Source: Gammaproteobacteria bacterium (GTDB taxonomy: Bacteria; Pseudomonadota; Gammaproteobacteria; SZUA-229). From it: a stretch of DNA of 6,091 nt. The translations under genes and the position numbers were made by a program. Shown in pieces: positions 1-5,921 of this stretch. Position 1 is the first letter of the stretch. The number at the start of each line of letters is the position of its first letter. Under the pieces are notes generated by a model that was not told where the DNA came from, did not search any database, and saw nothing but the letters and a program-made list of their open reading frames with translations. Location of the stretch: NCBI GenBank assembly GCA_026998145.1, contig JALTRC010000022.1, positions 1 through 6,091 of the forward strand, given 5' to 3'.

Positions 1-243
1 TTTATGGTGACTACCATTAATGCCATACGCATGAGGCTGGGTAAATTCAAACAGGCCAAGGGAAAAATTTATGGCTGGTTTTATGCGGTTAATGCCATTG
101 TAACTTCATCCGCTGCCTTATTAACCGACTGGTTATGGGATAAGCTGGGAGGCACCGATACCTTAATTATCTTTACCATTATTTATGCCATAAGCCTGAT
201 GATATACATGGTCGGCAGAAATAAGTGTAAAGAGTTTTATTAA
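1..243 (+). CDS. C-terminal end of a membrane transporter, probably MFS (5' end outside window)
   Basis: The reading frame is open from base 1 (first codon TTT) to TAA at 241-243, so this is the tail of a longer gene rather than a 79-residue protein starting at the internal ATG at position 4. The visible 80 residues contain a basic cytoplasmic-loop-like stretch (AIRMRLGKFKQAKGKIYG), then two hydrophobic segments (roughly residues 26-42 and 54-71) separated by a short loop with LTDWLWDKLGG, and a short charged C-terminus. A basic loop, a helix, a D-x-x-G-rich turn, a final helix and a short tail is the usual arrangement at the end of Major Facilitator Superfamily transporters (TM11-TM12). The substrate cannot be inferred. 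The gene converges on the czcD-like gene with only 3 bp between stop codons. Another multi-pass membrane protein family is possible. Confidence 0.55.
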   Translation, partial: FMVTTINAIRMRLGKFKQAKGKIYGWFYAVNAIVTSSAALLTDWLWDKLGGTDTLIIFTIIYAISLMIYMVGRNKCKEFY

Positions 244-246
244 GGC

Positions 247-1143
247 TTACGGCAGGTCAGCCGTTTTACAAAAATCCGTACTTGCCTCAAATTGTATTGT
301 TGTATGATTGATTTCAAATTTATCATGTAAGGCTTCTTCAAGCTTTTCTCTTATTTTTGAAGCCTGACTGAGAGGCTGATCTTCAAGGCTTATATGGCCT
401 TCAAAATGCACGTCATTATCGGCTACGGCCCACAGATGAATATGATGAACATTGTCTATTCCTTCCTGTTCACGAATAAACTGCCTGATCTCATTAATAT
501 CCAGATCAGGAGGTGTTGCCAGCATAAACATTCCCAGGGTATGCCACAGAATTTGCAGGCTTTCCTTTAATACATACAGGCCGATTAACACCGTTAACAG
601 CGGGTCGATCCAGTAAATATCCAAAAACATAATTGCCAGGCCACCAAGAATGACTCCAATACTGGATATGGCATCGGAAAAAAGATGCAGATAGGCGGCT
701 CGCAGGTTGGTGCTTTCTTTTGATCCGCGATGCAATAGCCAGGTACCAATCACATTGGCAACCAGTCCTACGGTAGCGACAATGGTCATAATATTACCGG
801 CAATCGGTTCGGGATTCATATAATGCTGCCAGGCTTCAACAAACAAATAAATACTGATGGCCACCAGTGCGCCTGCATTAATCACCGCCGCAAATACCTC
901 AGCTCGTTTCAGGCCAAAGGTATAGTGATCGCTGCGGGGCAGACCGCGTAATTTAATGGCTATCCAGGCAATAATAACGGCAATACCATCGCTAAAATTA
1001 TGCAGAGCATCCGATAGCAGAGACAGGCTGCCTGACATCAGGCCCCCAATCACTTCTGCAATCGTAATGGTAAAATTCAGTGCAACGACGATTGCCAGCC
1101 GCCGGCCTGATTCTGGAACATCGTGTGAATGGTCATGTGACAT
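247..1143 (-). CDS. czcD: CzcD/ZitB-type cation diffusion facilitator, Zn2+ efflux
   Basis: This 298-residue inner-membrane antiporter of the CDF family probably exports Zn2+ (possibly Co2+ or Cd2+) from cytoplasm to periplasm in exchange for protons. There are six membrane segments, at about residues 15-35, 42-64, 84-104, 117-137, 150-173 and 178-195. The transport site is intact: H48xxxD52 in TM2 (SDALHNFSDG) and H153xxxD157 in TM5 (YLHLFSD), the zinc-type pattern. The N-terminus is His-rich (MSHDHSHD) as in CzcD/ZitB. The TM4-TM5 loop is short with only one His (H138). The cytoplasmic domain (about 205-298) carries H233, H234, H236, H250 and H280 (HTTIQFE), typical of this subgroup. Full family length. 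The ATG at 1143 is supported by AGGA 9 nt upstream. It is the last gene of the leftward cluster, 23 nt after the small thioredoxin-like gene. CzcD versus ZitB naming is a matter of convention; the family call is firm. Confidence 0.93.
   Translation of the reverse strand: MSHDHSHDVPESGRRLAIVVALNFTITIAEVIGGLMSGSLSLLSDALHNFSDGIAVIIAWIAIKLRGLPRSDHYTFGLKRAEVFAAVINAGALVAISIYLFVEAWQHYMNPEPIAGNIMTIVATVGLVANVIGTWLLHRGSKESTNLRAAYLHLFSDAISSIGVILGGLAIMFLDIYWIDPLLTVLIGLYVLKESLQILWHTLGMFMLATPPDLDINEIRQFIREQEGIDNVHHIHLWAVADNDVHFEGHISLEDQPLSQASKIREKLEEALHDKFEINHTTIQFEASTDFCKTADLP
249..267 (+). terminator. Candidate intrinsic terminator for the rightward gene
   Basis: A 5-bp GC-rich stem (ACGGC at 249-253 with GCCGT at 260-264) and a 6-nt loop are followed by a T run (264-267), starting 5 bases after the rightward gene's stop codon. 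It lies inside the 3' coding end of the opposing CDF gene. The T tract is present only in the rightward sense; read leftwards the hairpin is followed by AAGCC, so it would not terminate the operon. The stem is short, so this is a weak call. Confidence 0.35.
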
Positions 1144-1152
1144 TTAGTGCTT

Positions 1153-1156
1153 TCCT
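1153..1156 (-). promoter_or_regulatory. Ribosome binding site of the czcD-like gene
   Basis: AGGA (within ACAGGAAAG on the leftward strand) sits 9 nt before the ATG at 1143 and supports that start. It falls in the 23-nt gap after the preceding gene. Confidence 0.6.
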
Positions 1157-1166
1157 GTTAGCTGTT

Positions 1167-1409
1167 TTAAGCTTCAATTTTTTCAGTGGGTACCAGCCCA
1201 TCGATCAGTAATTCCTTATTATTGCTGACAGCAATAGAATGTCTGGCATTTTCAAATACAGTTTGTGGATATTCATGCAACCATGAAAGCTGTAATTCAC
1301 TGCCGGTTGCCCTGGCAGCACAGCGCAGACGTTTCAGTATTTTTTCAACATCGGCACCTTTGCCGATAATTTCTAACTGCAGGGGTTTAATCTCAGCATT
1401 ATGATTCAT
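1167..1409 (-). CDS. Small thioredoxin-fold-like protein lacking the CxxC active site
   Basis: The protein has 80 residues, no signal peptide and no membrane segment. Its layout resembles the small 'thioredoxin_3 / redox-active disulfide protein 2' family: a first strand LQLEIIGKG (10-18), a helix VEKILKRLRCAARATG (21-36), a second strand (ELQLSWLHEY), a short helix, and a final strand pair ending in ELLIDGLVPTEKI (66-78). Family members normally have G-x-G-C-x-x-C after the first strand and a cis-proline (TPAL) before the final strands. Here the CxxC position reads GADV and no proline is present before residue 73 in the late segment; the only cysteine is C30. It is therefore unlikely to be a disulfide reductase, and a binding or scaffolding role is an inference. 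It lies 27 nt after the ATPase gene and 23 nt before the czcD-like gene, so it is almost certainly co-transcribed with both. No clear Shine-Dalgarno precedes the ATG at 1409, so translation may depend on coupling. The fold assignment is by eye. Confidence 0.72.
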   Translation of the reverse strand: MNHNAEIKPLQLEIIGKGADVEKILKRLRCAARATGSELQLSWLHEYPQTVFENARHSIAVSNNKELLIDGLVPTEKIEA

Positions 1410-1436
1410 AAGTTAGGGTATTTTTATAAAGTCGGT

Positions 1437-2195
1437 TTAATTTTCAAGATAATCAAAGCCACGGCCTTCGCCTGCTTCTTCATGCAATACACCATCACGT
1501 AATCGATACAGGCGTTTAAATACCGGGATGATATTTTCATCATGGGTAACAACAATAATGGCTGTGCCGGATTTTGCCGCCATCTCATGTAGCAATTGCA
1601 TTACAGACATGGCGCGGTGACTATCCAGTGGCGCTGTTGGTTCATCAGCAAGAATAATGGGGGGGCGGTTTGCCAGTGCCCGGGCAATGGCAACACGCTG
1701 TTGTTCGCCTCCGGAGAGCTGTTCGATACGGGCAGCCGCCCGGTCGGCTATATCCAACGTATCAAGCAGTTCTTCTGCACGTTTGTATGCCTGTTTATTG
1801 CTCTTGCCCTGTAACATCGGTAAAAAGGCGATGTTCTCCGTTGCGTTCATAAAGGGAATTAAATAGGGCCGCTGAAAGATAAAGCCGATTCGGTCTCGGC
1901 GTAGGGTACGGCGATCACTGTATTGCCAGCCATTTTCAAATAACAGATCCCCTCCTAAGGTTATTCGGCCACCACTGGGATCGATAATCGCACCGAGGCA
2001 TTGCAGCAATGTGGTTTTACCCGAACCACTCGGGCCAAGCAAGCCAACCACTTCACCCGGTTGTACCTGCATGCTGGCATCTTTTAATGCCTGTACCGCA
2101 GAGCTGCCGGTGCCATAGGTTTTGCTTAGATTTTCAACCCGTATGGCGGGCTTTATTATATTTTGTTCAGCGACTTGATTGTTTGTATCGGCCAT
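1437..2195 (-). CDS. ABC transporter ATP-binding protein, MacB/LolD/DevA type
   Basis: This 252-residue ATPase powers the adjacent permease and adaptor. From the chosen start, Walker A is GPSGSGKT (54-61), the Q-loop is at Q108 (FIFQRP), the signature is LSGGEQQR (160-167), Walker B is ILADE (181-185), the D-loop is PLD (189-191) and the switch histidine is H218 (VVTHDE). All catalytic elements are intact. The family is the LolD/MacB/FtsE branch that pairs with FtsX-type permeases. The frame is open upstream to an ATG at 2255, but that would overlap the permease by 56 nt and add an arginine-rich stretch. The ATG at 2195 has GGAGG 8 nt upstream and starts 4 nt after the permease stop, so it is preferred. 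The order adaptor-permease-ATPase matches devB-devC-devA of cyanobacteria, which exports heterocyst glycolipids. That parallel concerns architecture, not substrate. Confidence 0.95.
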   Translation of the reverse strand: MADTNNQVAEQNIIKPAIRVENLSKTYGTGSSAVQALKDASMQVQPGEVVGLLGPSGSGKTTLLQCLGAIIDPSGGRITLGGDLLFENGWQYSDRRTLRRDRIGFIFQRPYLIPFMNATENIAFLPMLQGKSNKQAYKRAEELLDTLDIADRAAARIEQLSGGEQQRVAIARALANRPPIILADEPTAPLDSHRAMSVMQLLHEMAAKSGTAIIVVTHDENIIPVFKRLYRLRDGVLHEEAGEGRGFDYLEN

Positions 2196-2199
2196 ATTA

Positions 2200-3387
2200 T
2201 CAGCCTCCAATCGCCGAGCCGGGCGGGATTCGTAGCGCGGCCCGAATGCCCGCAATACTGGCCAGAATACAGATGACCAGGGTTATTAGGAGTGCGCGAA
2301 AAGTATCCTCCGGCAGCATCACAATATGCTTTGGAAATAGCGGCGCCCAGTAGGTAACAGCCAGTTTGCCGGTTAGAAAACCAATCAGGCCCAGACCGAT
2401 GGCCTCCAGTAAAATCATTCGGGAAATTAAAATATTACGGGTGCCAATCAGTTTAAGCACGGCGATTTCTTTTAGCTTTGTCTGTGTCATGGAATAGATA
2501 GTGAGTGCCACAATAGCCGCGCTAACAATTGTTAAAATAACCAGAAAAAGGCCAATCTGTTTTGAAGCCATGGCGATTAGCTGGCCGATTAGAATCTCTT
2601 CCATTTCATCGCTGGGATAAGCGGTAAGGCGCAGCCATTTTTCAATATCATCTGCTACCTGTCTCGGATTGGCACCGGGCATTAGCTGAACCAGCACAGT
2701 ATTCACCCGATGATTGGAAAACAGGTTCTGTTCTACGGCATCCAGTAATCCGGGATTATTGGGAGGATTGAGTTTTGGATTTGTTTCCAGCTGCTTGCGA
2801 TCTCGAAACACCGCATCATTATCTTTAAGAAACTGAATTTCCTGAGCATCTTTTAAGGGGAGAAACAGAATAGGGTCACCGGAAGGGGAACGCATACCCT
2901 GAGTTAAACCTACAACTTCGTAATCGTGCCGGTGAATGGGAATGCGATCGCCAATTTTAAAACCGCTACGCTCATCGGCCACCAGTTCATAATGGGAGCG
3001 CATAATCGGCCGGCCGGCTGTCAGCGGTATTAAATTCTGCTGTGTATCTGTACCTTCCAGCATGACTCGCACACTGTGATCCCCATGGCTGACTTCCAGT
3101 GTTAAATAAGCCACATTGCGCGCCTGGCGTACACCATCAATAGCAAGAATGCCCCGGTACATATTATCGGGCAGTGATGAAGGTTCGGCAAACGGCCCCA
3201 GGGTATTTTGCTGAACCACCCAGATATCCGCATCGGCATAACGCAACAGGGCTTTGCCATCATCCACCATGCCGCGGAATACGCCGGCCATGGTGAGGGT
3301 GACACCAATAAGCAGCCCCAGACCGATGCCGGTTAAAAGATAACGGCCAAAGCTATTGGATATATCCCGGTAGGCAAGACTAATCAT
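2200..3387 (-). CDS. ABC transporter permease, FtsX/MacB/DevC type
   Basis: This 395-residue inner-membrane permease has the four-helix type VII ABC exporter plan. TM1 is near the N-terminus (about 16-38), followed by a large periplasmic domain (about 40-275) and then TM2 (about 277-299), TM3 (about 322-345) and TM4 (about 364-386). The periplasmic domain begins with YADADIWVVQQ and continues with GVRQARNVAYLTLE, resembling the MacB periplasmic core / DevC region. Between TM2 and TM3 lies KLKEIAVLKLIGT (304-316), the conserved FtsX-family coupling segment that contacts the ATPase. The C-terminus A-LRIPPGSAIGG is also typical. Such transporters usually work by mechanotransmission on periplasmic or membrane-derived substrates rather than classical cytoplasmic export. 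The ATG at 3387 overlaps the adaptor stop by 8 nt, has no clear Shine-Dalgarno, and is probably translationally coupled. The substrate is unknown. Confidence 0.92.
   Translation of the reverse strand: MISLAYRDISNSFGRYLLTGIGLGLLIGVTLTMAGVFRGMVDDGKALLRYADADIWVVQQNTLGPFAEPSSLPDNMYRGILAIDGVRQARNVAYLTLEVSHGDHSVRVMLEGTDTQQNLIPLTAGRPIMRSHYELVADERSGFKIGDRIPIHRHDYEVVGLTQGMRSPSGDPILFLPLKDAQEIQFLKDNDAVFRDRKQLETNPKLNPPNNPGLLDAVEQNLFSNHRVNTVLVQLMPGANPRQVADDIEKWLRLTAYPSDEMEEILIGQLIAMASKQIGLFLVILTIVSAAIVALTIYSMTQTKLKEIAVLKLIGTRNILISRMILLEAIGLGLIGFLTGKLAVTYWAPLFPKHIVMLPEDTFRALLITLVICILASIAGIRAALRIPPGSAIGG
2204..2208 (-). promoter_or_regulatory. Shine-Dalgarno that fixes the ATPase start
   Basis: A strong GGAGG lies 8 nt upstream of the ATG at 2195 and overlaps the last codons of the permease gene (the GGAGGC there also encodes Gly-Gly before its TGA). 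It decides between the 252-residue and 272-residue versions of the ATPase in favour of the shorter one. It is the strongest ribosome binding site in the cluster. Confidence 0.8.
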
Positions 3388-4561
3388 GGTTAATGACTTT
3401 TAGTCGCTGGCCTTCGTGTAGAGGCTTGTTTGTGTGGCTAACCACAACATCATCAGTGCTGACGCCTGACAAAATCTGCATCTTGCCATCCAGTGTGCGT
3501 ATTCCTGTTTTTACTGGAACAAAGTGGGCTTTGTTATTCTGAACAAGCCAGACACCGGTTTGACGATTAAAGCTTTGTAAGGCGGCAGCCGGTAACCATT
3601 GTGCCTGTTGAACCACAGGCAGATGAATGGTGACATTGGCCAGTGTGCCGATTGCCACGCCCGGTGGAATCTGCGCAAAAGCCACATCAACCCAACGCTC
3701 TTCTGTTAGCTCATCGGCAATCAGTTCAAGCCGTGCCACTTTTCCTGCCAGTGGGTTTTCGGGCTGGCTGCGTAACAATATTTCAGCCGGCAGGCCGGTT
3801 TGGAGTGATGTGCTGTCACGCTGCTCGATACGAACCCGAACCCATAGAGTTTTGTCGTCAATAATATGCAGAACAGCTGTACCACCAACTACGAGAGAAC
3901 CGGGTTCAGCATCACGGGAAGATACAATACCGGTTGCCGGGCTGATGAGTTTTAAATCATCAATCTGCGCCTGCAATGCTTTAAGATCAGACTGCAAACG
4001 CTGCATATCGTGGCGAGTGCCTTCAAGGTTGGCTTCTGCTGCATGCACCTGATCCATGGCCGTCGTGGCTGCGGTTGCTTTTGCCTCTGCCGCTTCATAA
4101 CTGATCTGTTTGTTTTTTACCAGTTCCCGATAACGCTTATCGTCATGTTTTGCCTGCGTATAACGACTTCTGGCTTCATCCAGACGAGCCTGCGCCGCTT
4201 CTACCAGGTGTTCGTATTTTTCAATATTCAGCTGTGCACTTTGTAAACGGTAAGTAAGGTCAACAGGATCCATCTGGCCGAGCAGCTGCCCTGCGCTTAC
4301 CCGATCCCCATGATCGACTGACAGCTGCTGTAATCGCCCGGTACGGATAGGCCCAACAATATAGCTGCGTTTAGCGTTTACCGTACCCACGCCAAATAGA
4401 GCCGGTGTAAGATCGCTCCTGTTTAAGTGCACGGTTTGCACGCTGGAAGGGGCCAGTGGGCCTTTTATTATAATGAGCGCAATGATCCCGGCTAAAACAA
4501 GGCCAAGAAGTGCTACATAAATAAAACGGCGGTGGGTTATTTTTATCATATTGTTTGTCAC
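3380..4561 (-). CDS. HlyD/DevB-family periplasmic adaptor (membrane fusion protein)
   Basis: This 393-residue adaptor should bridge the inner-membrane permease to an outer-membrane TolC-like channel. A single N-terminal membrane anchor (about 14-33) follows a basic cytoplasmic stub (KITHRR). The first half of the lipoyl domain is about 66-103 (VGPIRTGRLQQLSVDHGDRV). A long alanine- and charge-rich coiled-coil hairpin spans about 105-203. The second lipoyl half (LISPATGIVSSRDAEPGSLV) is about 205-233, the beta-barrel about 238-315, and a membrane-proximal domain lies at the C-terminus. The hairpin is complete, as in TolC-docking adaptors. The frame opens with GTG at 4561, 1 nt after the CDF stop; an ATG four codons in (4549) is an equally plausible start. 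Neither has a good Shine-Dalgarno, so coupling to the upstream CDF is likely. No outer-membrane factor gene is visible in the window. Confidence 0.92.
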   Translation of the reverse strand: MTNNMIKITHRRFIYVALLGLVLAGIIALIIIKGPLAPSSVQTVHLNRSDLTPALFGVGTVNAKRSYIVGPIRTGRLQQLSVDHGDRVSAGQLLGQMDPVDLTYRLQSAQLNIEKYEHLVEAAQARLDEARSRYTQAKHDDKRYRELVKNKQISYEAAEAKATAATTAMDQVHAAEANLEGTRHDMQRLQSDLKALQAQIDDLKLISPATGIVSSRDAEPGSLVVGGTAVLHIIDDKTLWVRVRIEQRDSTSLQTGLPAEILLRSQPENPLAGKVARLELIADELTEERWVDVAFAQIPPGVAIGTLANVTIHLPVVQQAQWLPAAALQSFNRQTGVWLVQNNKAHFVPVKTGIRTLDGKMQILSGVSTDDVVVSHTNKPLHEGQRLKVINHD

Positions 4562-4562
4562 T

Positions 4563-5750
4563 TTAGCGTGAGGGTGGGGTTGATATTACAGGGTTTTCTG
4601 ATTCCTGTTTAAGTAGCATACCCAGCGATTTAAATAAGACAATAATATTTTCATCAAGATCTGCCTGTCCCATAATAACCGTATCTGTGTGATGGGATAT
4701 TAACCAGGCCGCCAGCAGGAATGCTTTTCCTTTTTGAGCATCTTTTGCGGTGCTTTCAATTAAAGCATCGGATATTAGTCTTCCATCCGGATATTTTTTA
4801 ATAATGCGCAGCCAGGGCGCGGCGCCAAAACGTTTGCTCAATGTTTTTTTATCAGCGGCCAGTAATTCTACTGTTGTCTGGTAGGGCGGGTGATCGGGTT
4901 CATAATGAATTGTAACCAGCTCAAGCTCATTTATGGCTTTATGCAGCTTATCAACAATCGTGTCAATTTTCCGGTGTGCTTCAATTACCGTTGTTTCTGC
5001 AATACCTAATTCAATATTGGCAAAATAAACGCTACCGGATTTTCGAATTGTCAGACGCTTAATCTGTGTAATTCCCGGTTCAGCGATAATCATATCCTGT
5101 ACTTTCTTTTCGAGTTTGATATCGGCAGCATCCAGTAAGGACAACAGGGATTCTCTAAGTACCTCAAAAGCCCCCTGAAATATCATCACAACAATAATAA
5201 TGACGGCAATTTCCTGTGCATAAGGTATGGCATAATGATGAGCAACAAGACCAGAGATCACAACAAGACCGGCGCCTATATCGCCCAGCCAGTTAATGGC
5301 ATCGGCTCTGACTCCGGGCGAGTTCAAACGCCTTGCCGCATTCAGTTCGGCATAGTAAAACACCGCTTGAATAAACAGAATGGCTGCAATAAAACCAATT
5401 GTGCTCCAGATAGATTCAGGTGTACGAATTCCCTGATCAAAAAAGACAGAATGAATAATTTCATAACCGGCAAACAAAATACCCAGCCCTCCCAGCAATG
5501 CCGCCATATCTTCGAGCTTGTGTAGTCCATAAGGAAAACGCTGAGAACGATGTGCGGAAAAATATAGCGCCAGAAGTATCAGTAATGCACCAAAAACATC
5601 GGATATTGAATGGATGCCGTCAGCGGTAACCAGGGTTGACTCCATCACCAGCCCCCAGCCAATTTTGCCAATGGCCAGGGCAGTATTCAGCAGGGTGGAG
5701 GCAAGCAGCCAGCGCTGTTTTTCATCTGAGTTTTTTATAAAGTTATTCAT
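4563..5750 (-). CDS. Cation diffusion facilitator with C-terminal NifX/FeMo-cofactor-like domain
   Basis: The protein has 395 residues, about 100 more than a standard CDF transporter. Residues 1-205 form the six-helix CDF transmembrane domain. TM2 carries H47xxxD51 (ADGIHSISD), while TM5 carries N153xxxD157 (RADAINWLGD), with Asn where zinc transporters have His; this suggests a substrate other than, or in addition to, Zn2+ (Fe, Co, Ni or Mn are possible). Residues about 211-290 are the cytoplasmic CDF domain, ending VTIHYEPDH; compared with YiiP, H282 and E284 occupy the conserved positions, but K231 and E247 replace two metal-binding His. Residues about 294-382 resemble the dinitrogenase iron-molybdenum cofactor domain of NifX/NafY/NifB: FGAAPWLRI (308-316), a G-KAFLLAAWL helix, then DTVIMG and a final LGMLL strand. 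The ATG at 5750 follows an in-frame TAG 9 nt upstream and has only a weak Shine-Dalgarno. It is the first gene of the tight cluster and stops 1 nt before the adaptor. The CDF call is firm; the tail domain is assigned by motif. Confidence 0.9.
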   Translation of the reverse strand: MNNFIKNSDEKQRWLLASTLLNTALAIGKIGWGLVMESTLVTADGIHSISDVFGALLILLALYFSAHRSQRFPYGLHKLEDMAALLGGLGILFAGYEIIHSVFFDQGIRTPESIWSTIGFIAAILFIQAVFYYAELNAARRLNSPGVRADAINWLGDIGAGLVVISGLVAHHYAIPYAQEIAVIIIVVMIFQGAFEVLRESLLSLLDAADIKLEKKVQDMIIAEPGITQIKRLTIRKSGSVYFANIELGIAETTVIEAHRKIDTIVDKLHKAINELELVTIHYEPDHPPYQTTVELLAADKKTLSKRFGAAPWLRIIKKYPDGRLISDALIESTAKDAQKGKAFLLAAWLISHHTDTVIMGQADLDENIIVLFKSLGMLLKQESENPVISTPPSR

Positions 5751-5764
5751 GACTTGCTATTGAC

Positions 5765-5768
5765 TTAA
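5765..5768. repeat. Left TTAA, putative target-site duplication
   Basis: TTAA directly abuts the left tip (GGAGCC) of the palindromic element and is matched by TTAA at 5922-5925 on the other side. A 4-bp duplication of this kind is known for some IS5-like elements and the MITEs they mobilise. Confidence 0.55.
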
Positions 5769-5822
5769 GGAGCCTATGATTAATTCTGGGAAAAACAGTT
5801 TGCATCTCACAAGCCTGTTTCA
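5769..5822. repeat. Left arm of 54-bp imperfect inverted repeat
   Basis: This arm pairs with 5868-5921. The best-conserved parts are the core ATCTCACAAGCC (5804-5815), the TTCA at the inner end (5819-5822) and the TAATTC near the tip (5781-5786). The mismatches concentrate at 5787-5798. Confidence 0.75.
5783..5812 (-). promoter_or_regulatory. Weak candidate sigma-70 promoter inside the palindromic element
   Basis: Reading leftwards, TTGTGA (5812-5807, 4 of 6 to the -35 consensus) is followed after 18 nt by CAGAAT (5788-5783, 4 of 6 to the -10 consensus), about 33 nt before the CDF start. It would give the CDF-ABC cluster an element-borne promoter. Matches of this quality occur by chance in AT-rich DNA, so this is only a pointer. 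No better promoter was seen in the 198-nt gap. Confidence 0.18.
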
Positions 5823-5848
5823 AGATGATAAATCGTACATGAGAAGAC

Positions 5849-5864
5849 TTGCGAAGGTTCGCAA
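5849..5864. repeat. Small hairpin inside the palindromic element
   Basis: TTGCGAAGGTTCGCAA is a 7-bp perfect inverted repeat (TTGCGAA/TTCGCAA) around GG. Its centre (5856.5) is off the symmetry axis of the large palindrome (5845), so it is a separate structure in the loop region between the arms. Confidence 0.6.
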
Positions 5865-5867
5865 AAC

Positions 5868-5921
5868 TGAAGCTGGCTTGTGAGATACGAAATGTGAGTT
5901 CATGAATTATTCAGAAGTTCC
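5868..5921. repeat. Right arm of 54-bp imperfect inverted repeat
   Basis: This is the partner of 5769-5822. It contains GGCTTGTGAGAT (5875-5886), the exact complement of the left core, and ends AAGTTCC next to TTAA. Confidence 0.75.

Larger units (their letters stand above)
5769..5921. mobile_element. MITE-like 153-bp palindromic element with TTAA target duplication
   Basis: The element begins GGAGCCTATGATTAATTC and ends with its imperfect complement GAATTATTCAGAAGTTCC. The two ends pair with a single centre of symmetry at 5845 for 54 bases without any indel: 39 Watson-Crick pairs, 4 G-T pairs and 11 mismatches, including an uninterrupted 12-bp match (5804-5815 with 5875-5886). TTAA flanks both tips. 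It has no credible coding capacity. Terminal inverted repeats, small size, lack of a transposase and a short flanking duplication are the hallmarks of a miniature inverted-repeat transposable element. The parent family is not identified with confidence; the GGA-tip with YTAR-like target recalls the IS5 superfamily. An alternative is a fixed extragenic palindrome that acts as an RNA hairpin between genes. Confidence 0.65.

Noticed and set aside
1186..1404. 72-codon rightward frame opposite the small Trx-like gene
   Set aside because: It competes with the leftward 80-residue gene. The leftward frame fits the operon spacing and gives a compact fold-like protein; the rightward one does not.
2196..2255. 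20-residue N-terminal extension of the ATPase (ATG at 2255)
   Set aside because: It overlaps the permease 3' end by 56 nt and is arginine-rich in a way unlike the family. The ATG at 2195 has GGAGG at ideal spacing.
2009..2353. 114-codon rightward open frame
   Set aside because: It is antisense across the ATPase/permease junction, has low-complexity composition and no family resemblance.
3005..3020. Repeated CCGGCCGG-type inverted sequence
   Set aside because: It lies within the permease coding region (A-G-R-P) and has no T tract or intergenic setting, so it is coincidental codon use.
3627..4052. 141-codon rightward open frame
   Set aside because: It lies wholly antisense to the well-supported HlyD-type adaptor and has no recognisable domain, so it is a shadow frame.
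4820..4834. GC-rich palindrome-like run around GGCGCGGCGCC
   Set aside because: It lies inside the CDF coding sequence (R-F-G-A-A-P region) and is explained by Gly/Ala/Pro codons.
5235..5525. 96-codon rightward open frame within the first CDF
   Set aside because: It is antisense to the CDF transmembrane region and shows no membrane or domain pattern of its own.
5804..5886. CRISPR-like or phage attachment-site reading of the repeated ATCTCACAAGCC
   Set aside because: There are only two copies, in inverted orientation, without regular spacers, integrase or Cas genes. The symmetry fits a palindromic element instead.
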